A DNA stretch of 52,031 nucleotides from Pseudanabaena sp. UWO311 (GTDB lineage Bacteria; Cyanobacteriota; Cyanobacteriia; Pseudanabaenales; Pseudanabaenaceae), in assembly GCF_006937785.1 (NCBI RefSeq), contig NZ_SJEE01000038.1, positions 1 to 52,031 on the forward strand, written 5' to 3'. Made by a program: the position numbers and the translations under genes. Below the pieces are notes generated by a model. That model was not told the DNA's origin. It made no database searches and worked only from the letters and a program-made list of their open reading frames with translations. Shown here piece after piece: positions 7,757 to 15,789 of the stretch; the stretch's first letter is position 1, and each line of letters starts with the position of its first letter.

Positions 7757-8575
7757 TCAAATACGACGTGGGATTGGGCCACGGCGCTTAGAAATAGTGA
7801 TGGAATCTTGTAAAAATTGGCGCAAATGTTGAACATGGGGATTATCAACAAGAGTAACCAGCTTCTCAAGAGCTTCCACTAAGGTCAGATCCTGATGATA
7901 TAGCAGTCGAAATGCTGACTTCAGAGCTTGTTGAGTGGCAACATCTAGACCAGCACGATCCATCCCAACCCGATTGAGGGTTCTTACACGCGAAGGATTT
8001 CCTTCAACTAGAGTGTAGGGAGGCACATCCCGTTCGATGCGACTCATCCCGCCCACCATCGATAGCCGCCCAATCCGCACAAACTGATGTACTCCCAACA
8101 CACCACTGATTCTGGCATTGGGTTCAATATGTACATGGCCTGCCAAAGCCACTCCATTGGCTATAATCACGCGATCTTCTATTTCGCAATTATGCCCCAC
8201 ATGGACATAAGCCATTAGCAAGTTACCGTTACCAATATACGTAACTTCATCGGCTTCATTGGCACGATTGATGGTGACATATTCGCGAATGCGATTGTCA
8301 TTACCGATGCGGACGAGACTGTCAGCACCTGAATATTTCAAGTCTTGAGAATCCAATCCGATCGCAGCCCCTGGATAAATTTGGTTGCGATCGCCGATTT
8401 CAGTCCTCCCTTCAACAATGGCATGATGACCAATGACTGAATGGGAGCCAATTTTCACCTGTTCACCGATGACAGCATAAGCTCCAACTTTAACAGTCGG
8501 ATGTAATTGGGCATCAGGATGCACTATGGCTGTCGGGTGAATAAATTCAGACACAGGCGCATGAGACACAGGCAT
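7757..8575 (-). CDS. lpxA: UDP-N-acetylglucosamine O-acyltransferase
   Basis: Transfers a 3-hydroxyacyl chain from acyl-ACP to UDP-GlcNAc, the first step of lipid A synthesis. The 272-residue protein opens with hexapeptide repeats of a left-handed beta helix (IHPTAIVHPDAQLHPTVKVG and on). YVHVGHNC places a histidine at 125, the position of the catalytic base in the E. coli enzyme. The helical C-terminal cap follows (YHQDLTLVEALEKLV). It is last in the run bamA, lpxC, fabZ, lpxA on the minus strand, with 98 bases between fabZ and lpxA. lpxB, often next, is not present. Confidence 0.95.
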   Translation of the reverse strand: MPVSHAPVSEFIHPTAIVHPDAQLHPTVKVGAYAVIGEQVKIGSHSVIGHHAIVEGRTEIGDRNQIYPGAAIGLDSQDLKYSGADSLVRIGNDNRIREYVTINRANEADEVTYIGNGNLLMAYVHVGHNCEIEDRVIIANGVALAGHVHIEPNARISGVLGVHQFVRIGRLSMVGGMSRIERDVPPYTLVEGNPSRVRTLNRVGMDRAGLDVATQQALKSAFRLLYHQDLTLVEALEKLVTLVDNPHVQHLRQFLQDSITISKRRGPIPRRI

Positions 8576-8673
8576 AAAAAGTTTGGCTCGCTTGATACTA
8601 AGTTAGATCGCTTGATTTGCGATCGCTTGGATCGCCAGATGACAAATTAAAATTTGAAACTAGTGATAAAAGA

Positions 8674-9180
8674 TTAAAGATTAACTAATGAAAACATCAA
8701 TTCACCCTCGCAGGCTAATTGACCATCGACTTCTGCACGTCCATGCATCTTACCAAAACGTTTACGAGAAACTAGTAGCTCAGTGGTAATGGTTAGGCGA
8801 TCACCAGGAACTACAGGGCGACGGAATCGGACTTTATCAATGCCTGCAAATAGTGACAGTTGATTTTCCATGCCAGGTAAGTGTCTTAAGACAATACCGC
8901 CTACTTGTGCCATTGCTTCGACAATTAACACCCCAGGCATGATTGGGCGTTCAGGGAAATGACCTTGAAAAAATGGCTCGTTAAAGGTGACATTTTTAAT
9001 TCCTGTAGCGGATTTATTCGGTACAAAATCAATAATGCGATCAACTAACAGGAATGGATAGCGATGGGGCAACAATTTCTGAATATCTTCGATCATCAAA
9101 ACCTGACTGGGGGTGCTATCTTCCCCGTCAGTATTCAACTCAGAACTATTTAGTGTGGGTTCTTCGGTCAAAATTGACAT
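8674..9180 (-). CDS. fabZ: 3-hydroxyacyl-ACP dehydratase
   Basis: Dehydrates 3-hydroxyacyl-ACP in fatty-acid elongation and controls the balance with lipid A acylation. It is a hotdog-fold enzyme with [13 protein letters not shown], then [20 protein letters not shown]; His74 and Glu88 (numbered from ATG 9180) are the catalytic pair. I start at ATG 9180 (168 aa); an in-frame TTG ten codons upstream has no clear advantage. The first ~27 residues are an acidic, Ser/Thr-rich extension before the conserved [13 protein letters not shown]. It lies 53 bases after lpxC in the same transcript direction. Confidence 0.95.
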   Translation of the reverse strand: MSILTEEPTLNSSELNTDGEDSTPSQVLMIEDIQKLLPHRYPFLLVDRIIDFVPNKSATGIKNVTFNEPFFQGHFPERPIMPGVLIVEAMAQVGGIVLRHLPGMENQLSLFAGIDKVRFRRPVVPGDRLTITTELLVSRKRFGKMHGRAEVDGQLACEGELMFSLVNL

Positions 9181-9233
9181 ATTAACTAATAATTTTGCAT
9201 AGGAGGTCAATAAATTATCTGGCTAAAGCTTTT

Positions 9234-10082
9234 TTATTTGGCTAAAGCTTTGTGTAGCTGTAGCTTTGCTAAAGCGATCGCAAATTCAGCATGAAGGTTA
9301 TGACTAGCTTTATAGGCAAGAATATGTGCTCTCGGTAAAAATCCTAGCAAGCTTAGGTCACCAATGAGATCTAAAAGTTTATGACGACATGGTTCATCTT
9401 CAAACCTCAGAGGTGGATTGATCCAGCGATCGGCATCACAAACGAGTGCATTTTCCAGACTGCCGCCCTTGATTAACCCTGCTGCACGAGCTTGGTCAAT
9501 ATATGCGGCTAGCGTAAAAGTTCTCGCAGGGGCTACTTCTTCGGCAAATCTTTCGCTAAAGTCAGCGATCGCAGGTGACCAACTAAACCACTGCTCACCA
9601 ATTGCCTTAGTCGGATATTCGATGCCGTAGGTAAAGCGCAATGTATCTGACGGGATGGCTGTGACAAAGCTATCACCTTTAGTGACTGCAATGGTTTCGG
9701 CTAGGGGAAATAGGCGATCTCCTTCTATTTGCGTTTCGATACCAACTTTAGCGATCGCCTCAACCCAAGGCAATGCTGAACCATCAAGAATTGGGAGTTC
9801 AGGGCGATCTAGTTCGATACAGGCATTGTTTACTCCCATACCGAACAAAGCCGACAACAGATGCTCAACTGTACGAACACCCGTCCCATTTTGGCGCAAC
9901 TCTGTTGATAGTTGCGAAGCCGAGACTACAGTGGTATCCGCAGGTATCCTTGAATCGCCATAAACAAAATAGCGACCTGAGTCAATGGGTGCAGGACTAA
10001 CAGTTACAGAAACTTGCTCACCACTATGCAATCCAATCCCCGTCAACGAAAATGGGGCGGCGATCGTCTGTTGGTAGAGCAT
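9234..10082 (-). CDS. lpxC: UDP-3-O-acyl-N-acetylglucosamine deacetylase
   Basis: Zinc deacetylase that commits UDP-acyl-GlcNAc to lipid A. Visible marks are GIGLHSG (15-21), TVEHLLSALFGMGV with the zinc ligand His74, ELPILDGSALPWVEAI, and HKLLDLIGDLSLLG with the second His and the Asp of the zinc site. 282 residues, normal length for cyanobacteria. It begins just 2 bases after the bamA stop, so translational coupling is likely. The bases after its stop repeat GGCTAAAGCTTT from the gene end as a short direct duplication. Confidence 0.95.
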   Translation of the reverse strand: MLYQQTIAAPFSLTGIGLHSGEQVSVTVSPAPIDSGRYFVYGDSRIPADTTVVSASQLSTELRQNGTGVRTVEHLLSALFGMGVNNACIELDRPELPILDGSALPWVEAIAKVGIETQIEGDRLFPLAETIAVTKGDSFVTAIPSDTLRFTYGIEYPTKAIGEQWFSWSPAIADFSERFAEEVAPARTFTLAAYIDQARAAGLIKGGSLENALVCDADRWINPPLRFEDEPCRHKLLDLIGDLSLLGFLPRAHILAYKASHNLHAEFAIALAKLQLHKALAK

Positions 10083-10084
10083 GA

Positions 10085-12088
10085 CTAGAATTTCTCTCCC
10101 AGACCAAAGCTAAATTGCGTGCCACCATTTGAGCCGATACCATAGTCCACTCTGATTGAACCTAGAGGCGATTGTACTCGCACCCCTATGCCATAACCTG
10201 CGCCATTACCTGGCTTATTTCGCGCTCCCGCAGGATTACCTGGTACGGATGAAGCTGAGCCTAAGTCAGTACCATAGTCGAAGAACAGGACTCCGCCGAC
10301 GATATTAAAGACAGGAAAACGATATTCCGCAGAGAAGATACCAAAACTACGACCGCTTCCAATTTTGCCTTCATCCCAGCCGCGTACTGAGTTACTACCG
10401 CCGAGTTGAAATGCTTCATAGGGCGGTAAAGTACCGATGACAGTACCAGCTTGAATGTTAAAGGCAAGCGTCTGATTACCTTCAGAGAAATTCAAGAACT
10501 TCACGGGGAAGAAATGACTGTAGCTAGCACGAACCCGATTCAAGAATACAGAACCCAGTCCAACGGGGATCGACTGCTCAGTGGCAATCCGAAATACAGA
10601 ACCAGAAGATGGCTTAATCGGATTGTCGCGCTGATCGGTGGCATAGGCAAATTGCAGCAATAGTAAATCATCTTGTCCAGTGCCACTAGCAGAGAGCGGA
10701 TTACCAAGTGAGTCAGTCGCAGAGATCGCATTATTGCTGCTATCGGTAATGCTGACTCGTTCGTAACGCAAGCCCAATGAGGCAGTCGTGGCGGCTCCTA
10801 AAGGTCTAGAGAAGCTAAAACCTGTGCCTAGTCGGTTGATGCGAGGACTATTGTTATTAGCAGTAATCCCAATTGGGCTATCAAAAATATAGCTAAATAA
10901 ACTGCGGTTAAAAATATTAGCCGTGAAGGAAGTACGGTTTGGATCACCTGCAAGCCAAGGGTCAGTAAAATTGAGGTCAAAAAGTAATTCGCGTTCACCA
11001 ACTTGAATATCTAAGCCAAGCTTTTGGTTGTTACCACCAAGGTTTTGCTGCTGAAAACTGACTGTACCAAATAAACCTGTTGACGAACTTAAACCTGCAC
11101 CTGCGGCAATCGAGCCTGTGTTGCGTTCTTTGACATTGACAGTCACAATCACTTTGCGTGGATCTGTCCCAGGCGCAAGCCCAATGTTGAGATCTTCAAA
11201 TAAACCGAGAGCAAAGACTTTTTGTAAGTCACCTTGAACAGTGTTTTTATTGAAGATTTCGCCTTCTTTAATCGTCAGCTCGCGGGTAATGATAAAGTCC
11301 CGAGTAGTACCAGTAACGGGTTTACCTTCTTTATCAACAGTTTTACCATCTTCATTGATAAAGGCTACTTTGATGTCTTCGATCACACCTTCAGAAACAA
11401 CTAGATTAATATTTCCTTCAGGAGTTGCTTTGATATCAACAATTTGAGCTAAGACATAGCCTTTATCTTGGTAATACTTTTCAAGCTCTTTAACGCCAGC
11501 TTGAACATCTTTGAGATTAGTGATTTTACCAATCTGTGAGCCAAAGATGCGATCAACTACACCCGCTTCCAAAACCTTGGTTCCTTCTGTATTGACGGAC
11601 TTGAGGACAGGGTTCGGCAAGACAAAGAACGTTACACGCACACCTATGTCTGTATCTTCTGGCTCTGCTTGAACATTTGAGAAAAAGCCCGTGGCAAATA
11701 CAGCATTGATGTCTGATTGGAGTTGGGTACGAGTTACTGTTCGACCTGGCTTTGTGGAGATCGCATCGTAAATTCTTTGTTCCAGTTCAGGTGGTAATGG
11801 GGGTTGCCCTTCAGGAGTTTTGATGGCAACTTCACCTACCAGCACTTGAGTTTCTGCTGTGGTTGCTGGGGCAGGCGTGGTAGAGGGAAGGGTAAAAGTT
11901 GGGGATGTACTGGGAGGGATTGGCGTACTTGGTTCAGCAGGCTTTTCAGATGCTGGGGGAGTGATTGGCTGCGGAGTTGGCGCTTGAGCAATCTCTTGCC
12001 TTGCAGGAGCAGCCTGTGCCAGCAAAGGGCTTGTAAGTAACGTGCTGGATGCGGCAATGGCTGTGAATAAGAGCAAGTTTATACGCAT
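10085..12088 (-). CDS. bamA: Omp85/BamA family outer-membrane assembly protein
   Basis: Inserts beta-barrel proteins into the outer membrane; the cyanobacterial form is related to chloroplast Toc75/Oep80. It has a signal peptide (MRINLLLFTAIAASSTLLTS), then a Pro/Thr/Ser-rich linker to about residue 80, as usual in cyanobacteria. POTRA domains follow (about 85-330), including VLVGEVAIKTPEG and YYQDKGYVLAQIVDI. The C-terminal barrel includes FQLGGSNSVRGWDEGKIG, the conserved VRGW lid motif, and ends with a Phe residue. ATG 12088 is preferred to a TTG four codons earlier because the signal peptide then starts correctly. First gene of the bamA-lpxC-fabZ-lpxA run, preceded by a 215-base spacer likely to hold the promoter. 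Confidence 0.95.
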   Translation of the reverse strand: MRINLLLFTAIAASSTLLTSPLLAQAAPARQEIAQAPTPQPITPPASEKPAEPSTPIPPSTSPTFTLPSTTPAPATTAETQVLVGEVAIKTPEGQPPLPPELEQRIYDAISTKPGRTVTRTQLQSDINAVFATGFFSNVQAEPEDTDIGVRVTFFVLPNPVLKSVNTEGTKVLEAGVVDRIFGSQIGKITNLKDVQAGVKELEKYYQDKGYVLAQIVDIKATPEGNINLVVSEGVIEDIKVAFINEDGKTVDKEGKPVTGTTRDFIITRELTIKEGEIFNKNTVQGDLQKVFALGLFEDLNIGLAPGTDPRKVIVTVNVKERNTGSIAAGAGLSSSTGLFGTVSFQQQNLGGNNQKLGLDIQVGERELLFDLNFTDPWLAGDPNRTSFTANIFNRSLFSYIFDSPIGITANNNSPRINRLGTGFSFSRPLGAATTASLGLRYERVSITDSSNNAISATDSLGNPLSASGTGQDDLLLLQFAYATDQRDNPIKPSSGSVFRIATEQSIPVGLGSVFLNRVRASYSHFFPVKFLNFSEGNQTLAFNIQAGTVIGTLPPYEAFQLGGSNSVRGWDEGKIGSGRSFGIFSAEYRFPVFNIVGGVLFFDYGTDLGSASSVPGNPAGARNKPGNGAGYGIGVRVQSPLGSIRVDYGIGSNGGTQFSFGLGEKF

Positions 12089-12303
12089 AAAGTCTTCCAA
12101 ACACCTACAGAATTTATTAACAAGAAACTATTAATGATCAAACACAAACAGGGGATTTATTACACTAGTAATAAATTACTATAACTTCCAACATCCCTAT
12201 ATTGCTAGGGGCTTATTTTATTTAGTATATGCGTCGGTCATACCATATGTAATCAGCCTAACTAGTGATGACGACATTAAAAGACATTCGCAGAGCCAAA
12301 TTT

Positions 12304-13023
12304 TTAAGTTGCTAGGACTCGTTTCATTACCTCTTGATAGGCTTCTGCAATATTACCAAGATCTTGCCGAAAACGATCTTTGTCCATAATCCGTGCTGTT
12401 GGGTCAGATATCGCTTTATCCCAGAGACGACAAGTATCAGGGCTAATTTCATCGGCTAATAGTAAGCGTTCATTAACATCAACACCAATTTCCACCTTAA
12501 AATCAACAAGGAGTAAATTGCAGCGATCAAAAAATGTTTGCAGATGCTGATTAATATCAAGAGCTAGCTGTTTGAGCTGGTAAACTTGTTCAGGTGTAGC
12601 CAGATCGAGCATAGCAACATGGGCATCGGTAATCAGAGGATCGCCAAGGTCATCATTTTTATAGAAAAATTCGACAAGGGGCTTTTTGAGTGGTTGACCT
12701 TGCTCTAGACCAAGACGTTTGCAAATACTTCCAGCGGCAATATTGCGGACGACAACTTCGATTGGCAAAATCTTAACGGCAACAACTTGCATTTCGTTAG
12801 GTGAGACTTGCTTAATGAAGTGAGTGGCCATCCCTTGGCTTTCTAAGTATTGAAAAATATGTGAGGCGATCGCACAGTTCATTTCTCCTTTATTAGCGAT
12901 CGAGCCTTTTTTAAGAGCATTGAAGGCGGTTGCGTCGTCTTTGTAGCGCGACAGCAAAATATTGGGATCATCTGTTGTAAACAGAATTTTGGCTTTGCCT
13001 TCGTAGAGCTTGATTCCACTCAT
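12304..13023 (-). CDS. purC: Phosphoribosylaminoimidazole-succinocarboxamide synthase
   Basis: Purine synthesis, ATP-dependent joining of CAIR and aspartate. 239 residues with LYEGKAKILFTTDDPN, SRYKDDATAFN and GSIANKGEMNCAIA at the N-terminus, VVVRNIAAGS in the middle and the late LLVDFKVEIGVD and LLADEISPDTCRLWD. Complete and of normal length. It lies upstream of bamA in the same direction, a neighbourhood common in cyanobacteria, but the 215-base gap suggests a separate promoter for bamA. Confidence 0.96.
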   Translation of the reverse strand: MSGIKLYEGKAKILFTTDDPNILLSRYKDDATAFNALKKGSIANKGEMNCAIASHIFQYLESQGMATHFIKQVSPNEMQVVAVKILPIEVVVRNIAAGSICKRLGLEQGQPLKKPLVEFFYKNDDLGDPLITDAHVAMLDLATPEQVYQLKQLALDINQHLQTFFDRCNLLLVDFKVEIGVDVNERLLLADEISPDTCRLWDKAISDPTARIMDKDRFRQDLGNIAEAYQEVMKRVLAT

Positions 13024-13068
13024 GGATAGATATAGCGATAGTAGTTGCTTAAGTATTCTATCGGATCG

Positions 13069-13123
13069 CTAACCCCATGAGAGAATTGCAGCGCGAAGCG
13101 CTGCAATTCTCTCATGGGGTTAG
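13069..13123. repeat. Perfect 26-bp-arm palindrome, GC-GAA-GC apex; contains pabB stop
   Basis: 55 bases with a GAA loop. The right arm includes the TAA of the minus-strand gene ending at 13120. Probably terminates that gene and insulates purC, whose start is 46 bases away. Confidence 0.85.
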
Positions 13124-14466
13124 GTCAAGCCTAGTGCTGCTAACTGAGCCTGAGCTTTTTGCAAGGATTCGTGCCATTCGCGATCGCTAACGCTATCAGC
13201 GACGATCCCTGCGCCGACCTGTCCCCAGATATGATTGTCAGTCTTCAGCAAAGTCCGAATCAGAATATTCAGATCCATATTGCCGCGCCGATCAATATAG
13301 CCGCAGGAGCCATAAAACAAACTGCGACGCTGGGGCTCCAGCTTTTCGACGATTTCCATACAGCGCACCTTAGGACAGCCTGTAATTGTCCCTCCTGGGA
13401 AAGTGGCGCGAATGAGATCGACAAAGTTGAGATTGCTGCGTAATGTCCCCACCACATTACTAACAAGATGCATAACATGACTATATCGTTCGATCGCTAA
13501 TAGTTCATCAACTTTTACACTGCCCCATTCACAAACTCGTCCAAGGTCATTGCGTTCAAGGTCAACGAGCATAATATGTTCGGCTTGCTCTTTGGTACAG
13601 GCAAGTAATTCGCGCTCAAATTCGAGATCTTGTCGTTTATCTTTACCGCGTGGTCTTGTGCCTGCGATCGGTCTAGTTTCCGCGTGGCGATTGTGCAGGC
13701 TGACTAGACGCTCAGGGGAAACGCTAATTACTTCGCCCCAAGTTGTGCGCCAATAGCTGGCAAAGGGCGATGGATTAATTTTTTGTAAATGTCGGTAAAG
13801 TTGCCATCCATCCGATGCCCAAGGGTAGCTGTAGCGCATAGAGAGATTTGCCTGAAAAATATCGCCAGCATAAATATGCTGTTTCGCCTGATTTACCATG
13901 GCTTCATAGCCCTGTTGATCTGGTTTACAGGTAAACTTTGTTACTACCTTCGGCAGAACCAAAGTTTTGTTTGTTCGGGAAAATCCTTTATTTAAGAGAT
14001 CGCTTAATTCTTTTAATTCATGTCGATCGCTAGCCGCTAGCCAAATATTTTGAGTCTGATGATCGATTACGGCAAAGCTAGATGGCTCATACCAAAACGC
14101 GACGGGAAATGGCAATGTATCAGATTTCGTATAGGGTAGTCGCTCAATTTCCCAAGCTAGGTCATAGCCTAGCCAACCTAAATAGCCGCCCGTGAACGGC
14201 AAATGATTGGGTAAATCTTCAGGATTTGGAGAAGAGGATATCTGCGTTCTCAATTTTTCAAGGCATGGCAGAATCTCACCTACCTCAGGAGTCCAAACCT
14301 GACGTGGTTTTCCTGCGGCGATCGAATATCTTGCTAATTTTGAAGGGACTGTGGCTGGACTTTCTAGTAGAACTGTAATCGGTTCATCTGCATAGAGCGA
14401 TTCCCATAGATCTGCACCAGTCATATTTTCAGGTAGCGATCGCTGAAGCCACAACCAATCGGACAT
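13120..14466 (-). CDS. pabB: Aminodeoxychorismate/anthranilate synthase component I family
   Basis: Chorismate-using enzyme of the PabB/TrpE family, 448 residues. The C-terminal domain is complete: FQANLSMRYSYPW, ETRPIAGTRPRG, EHIMLVDLERNDLGRV, ATFPGGTITGCPKVRCMEI and GSCGYIDRRGNMDLNI. LPFTGGYLGWLGYDLAWEIE is typical of PabB. The assignment is not clean: VLLES (32-36) resembles the tryptophan-binding motif of TrpE, and the PIAGT motif carries Ala where classical PabB has the nucleophilic Lys. I favour the folate (p-aminobenzoate) enzyme on length and overall style; anthranilate synthase is the alternative. ATG start. Confidence 0.8.
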   Translation of the reverse strand: MSDWLWLQRSLPENMTGADLWESLYADEPITVLLESPATVPSKLARYSIAAGKPRQVWTPEVGEILPCLEKLRTQISSSPNPEDLPNHLPFTGGYLGWLGYDLAWEIERLPYTKSDTLPFPVAFWYEPSSFAVIDHQTQNIWLAASDRHELKELSDLLNKGFSRTNKTLVLPKVVTKFTCKPDQQGYEAMVNQAKQHIYAGDIFQANLSMRYSYPWASDGWQLYRHLQKINPSPFASYWRTTWGEVISVSPERLVSLHNRHAETRPIAGTRPRGKDKRQDLEFERELLACTKEQAEHIMLVDLERNDLGRVCEWGSVKVDELLAIERYSHVMHLVSNVVGTLRSNLNFVDLIRATFPGGTITGCPKVRCMEIVEKLEPQRRSLFYGSCGYIDRRGNMDLNILIRTLLKTDNHIWGQVGAGIVADSVSDREWHESLQKAQAQLAALGLT

Positions 14467-14496
14467 AGAGAGATTTCGTAAGGTATGGCTTTATTA

Positions 14497-14527
14497 TAGA
14501 GAAGCGGCGCTTCACGCCGCATCTCTA
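14497..14527. repeat. Degenerate palindrome with TTC apex between divergent genes
   Basis: 13-bp arms with one mismatch and a 5-base CTTCA loop, between the divergent starts at 14466 and 14550. Looks like a partly decayed member of the GC-TTC-GC group. Confidence 0.65.
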
Positions 14528-14549
14528 AGTAATTTTAAATTAAAAAATT

Positions 14550-14735
14550 ATGAATCGCACCTTATTTATTGGGATTCTCGTCATATTTGGGCTAATGGTA
14601 TTAGCGAGCTCGCTGCCCAATAAGTTCTATGGAGCTAGCGATCGCAAATTTATTGTGATTACGATTATTAGTGGCATTGTTTCTGCGATCGGCTTAGCTG
14701 TATTTTTTACTATTCAATTTTTGGACTCAAACTAA
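14550..14735 (+). CDS. Small two-helix membrane protein, unknown
   Basis: 61 residues starting MNRTLFIGILVIFGLMVLAS, with membrane segments at about 4-21 and 36-56 joined by a short polar loop (NKFYGASDRK). I do not recognise the family. It is believed real because of its ATG, clean two-helix composition and position between two regulatory-looking palindromes, one of which contains its stop codon. Convergent with the rhodanese gene. Confidence 0.6.
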   Translation: MNRTLFIGILVIFGLMVLASSLPNKFYGASDRKFIVITIISGIVSAIGLAVFFTIQFLDSN

Positions 14736-14761
14736 AAAATTTGCTTTGCAAATTTTTTAGT
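14731..14761. terminator. Palindrome with GC-TTT-GC apex shared by two convergent gene ends
   Basis: 14-bp perfect arms around TTT. The left arm contains the stop of the gene ending at 14735; the right arm contains the stop of the minus-strand gene ending at 14757. A/T-runs on both sides make it a bidirectional terminator. Confidence 0.8.
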
Positions 14762-15095
14762 ACTTAGCCATACTTGGCTCAACTGCATAGGCATAAGCAT
14801 CAATGCCGCCACCAATATTTTTGACATTAGTAAAGCCTTGATTGATTAACCATTGGCACATCTGAGCCGATCTCATTCCGTGATGGCAAAGCACTAGGGT
14901 TTCTGCATGGGGATCAAACTTTTCCTTAAAATCTACTGACCATTCTCCATATTCACTTAGAGGCAAGATCGTAAAATCAGCGATCGCGGCAATCTCAACC
15001 TCGTCACGTTCGCGCACGTCGATAAGTTGTAAATCTTGGCGTTCACCAGCCAAACGTTCGGCTAGCTCTTGGACAGTAATTTGTATGATAGACAT
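14757..15095 (-). CDS. Single-domain rhodanese-like sulfurtransferase
   Basis: 112-residue protein of one rhodanese domain: LQLIDVRERDEVEIAAI, then the active-site loop LCHHGMRSAQM with the persulfide-carrying Cys, then GFTNVKNIGGGIDAYA. Similar small rhodaneses act as sulfur carriers or in redox signalling; the partner cannot be told here. ATG start. Divergent from the TPR gene across a palindrome. Confidence 0.9.
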   Translation of the reverse strand: MSIIQITVQELAERLAGERQDLQLIDVRERDEVEIAAIADFTILPLSEYGEWSVDFKEKFDPHAETLVLCHHGMRSAQMCQWLINQGFTNVKNIGGGIDAYAYAVEPSMAKY

Positions 15096-15197
15096 ACGCG
15101 CAAAATATCTCTTAAGGTATGAGTTAAAAAACTAACACAAGTCCCGCTTTTAGTTCAAACTTTAAATGATTGAGCTTTGTCATCAAAGTAAAACCAA

Positions 15198-15242
15198 ATA
15201 ACTTTTGAAGAACCTTGCTTTGCAAGGTTCTTCAAAAGTTAT
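15198..15242. repeat. Perfect 21-bp-arm palindrome, GC-TTT-GC apex, between divergent genes
   Basis: 45 bases with a TTT loop, between the divergent starts at 15095 (minus) and 15274 (plus); it cannot be a normal gene-end terminator. Confidence 0.85.
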
Positions 15243-15273
15243 CTGCATAGTATAAATTTATTTGTCTAGACTA

Positions 15274-15741
15274 ATGAGCCAGCCCATCGAAGAATTGTTG
15301 AGAGACCTCAAAAGTGAAGATGAAGGTATTCGAGATCGTGCCACTCAGGGGTTGTGGGAAATGTGGTTTATGCAGAAGGGGATGCAGGGTTTACAGGTCT
15401 TGCGACAGAGCCAAATGATGGCAGATAGCGGCAATGTCAGACAAGCGGAGCTGATGTTGACACAATTAATTCATGCTCAGCCAGATTTTGTCGAAGCATG
15501 GAATCGTCGGGCGGTTTTGTTTTATATGCAGGGAGATTACAAACGCTCAATCAAAGATTGCCAAAAAGCGATCGCTCTTAATCCTTACCACTTTGGGGCA
15601 GTTCACGGTTTGGGTCTATGCTACGCTGCGATCGGGAACTATCACGAAGCGATCGCCACTTTCCGCAGAGCCTTAGAAATTCAACCCTACTCGCTCACCA
15701 ACCAAAAACTAATTCTCGAATGTACTGCCATGCTGAATTAA
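15274..15741 (+). CDS. TPR-repeat protein
   Basis: 155 residues starting MSQPIEELLRDLKSEDEGIR. The N-terminal helix pair is followed by about three tetratricopeptide repeats: NVRQAELMLTQLIHAQPDFVEA, GDYKRSIKDCQKAIALNPYH and GNYHEAIATFRRALEIQPYS. The family is widely conserved in cyanobacteria and plants as a protein-protein scaffold; no specific partner is shown. ATG 15274 is used because the upstream in-frame TTG adds only four residues. Confidence 0.88.
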   Translation: MSQPIEELLRDLKSEDEGIRDRATQGLWEMWFMQKGMQGLQVLRQSQMMADSGNVRQAELMLTQLIHAQPDFVEAWNRRAVLFYMQGDYKRSIKDCQKAIALNPYHFGAVHGLGLCYAAIGNYHEAIATFRRALEIQPYSLTNQKLILECTAMLN

Positions 15742-15745
15742 AAAA

Positions 15746-15777
15746 GTCAAAAAAATTGCTTTGCAATTTTTTTTGAC
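15746..15777. terminator. Palindrome with GC-TTT-GC apex between convergent genes
   Basis: Stem of about 14 bp with a one-base bulge, flanked by A- and T-runs. It follows the TPR stop and precedes the end of the minus-strand gene at 15790. Confidence 0.75.
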
Positions 15778-15789
15778 TAGTAATTTTGA

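Noticed and set aside
11804-12057. Arg/Trp- or Gln/Pro-rich frames over the bamA 5' region
   Set aside because: Other-frame readings of the Pro/Thr-rich linker of bamA.
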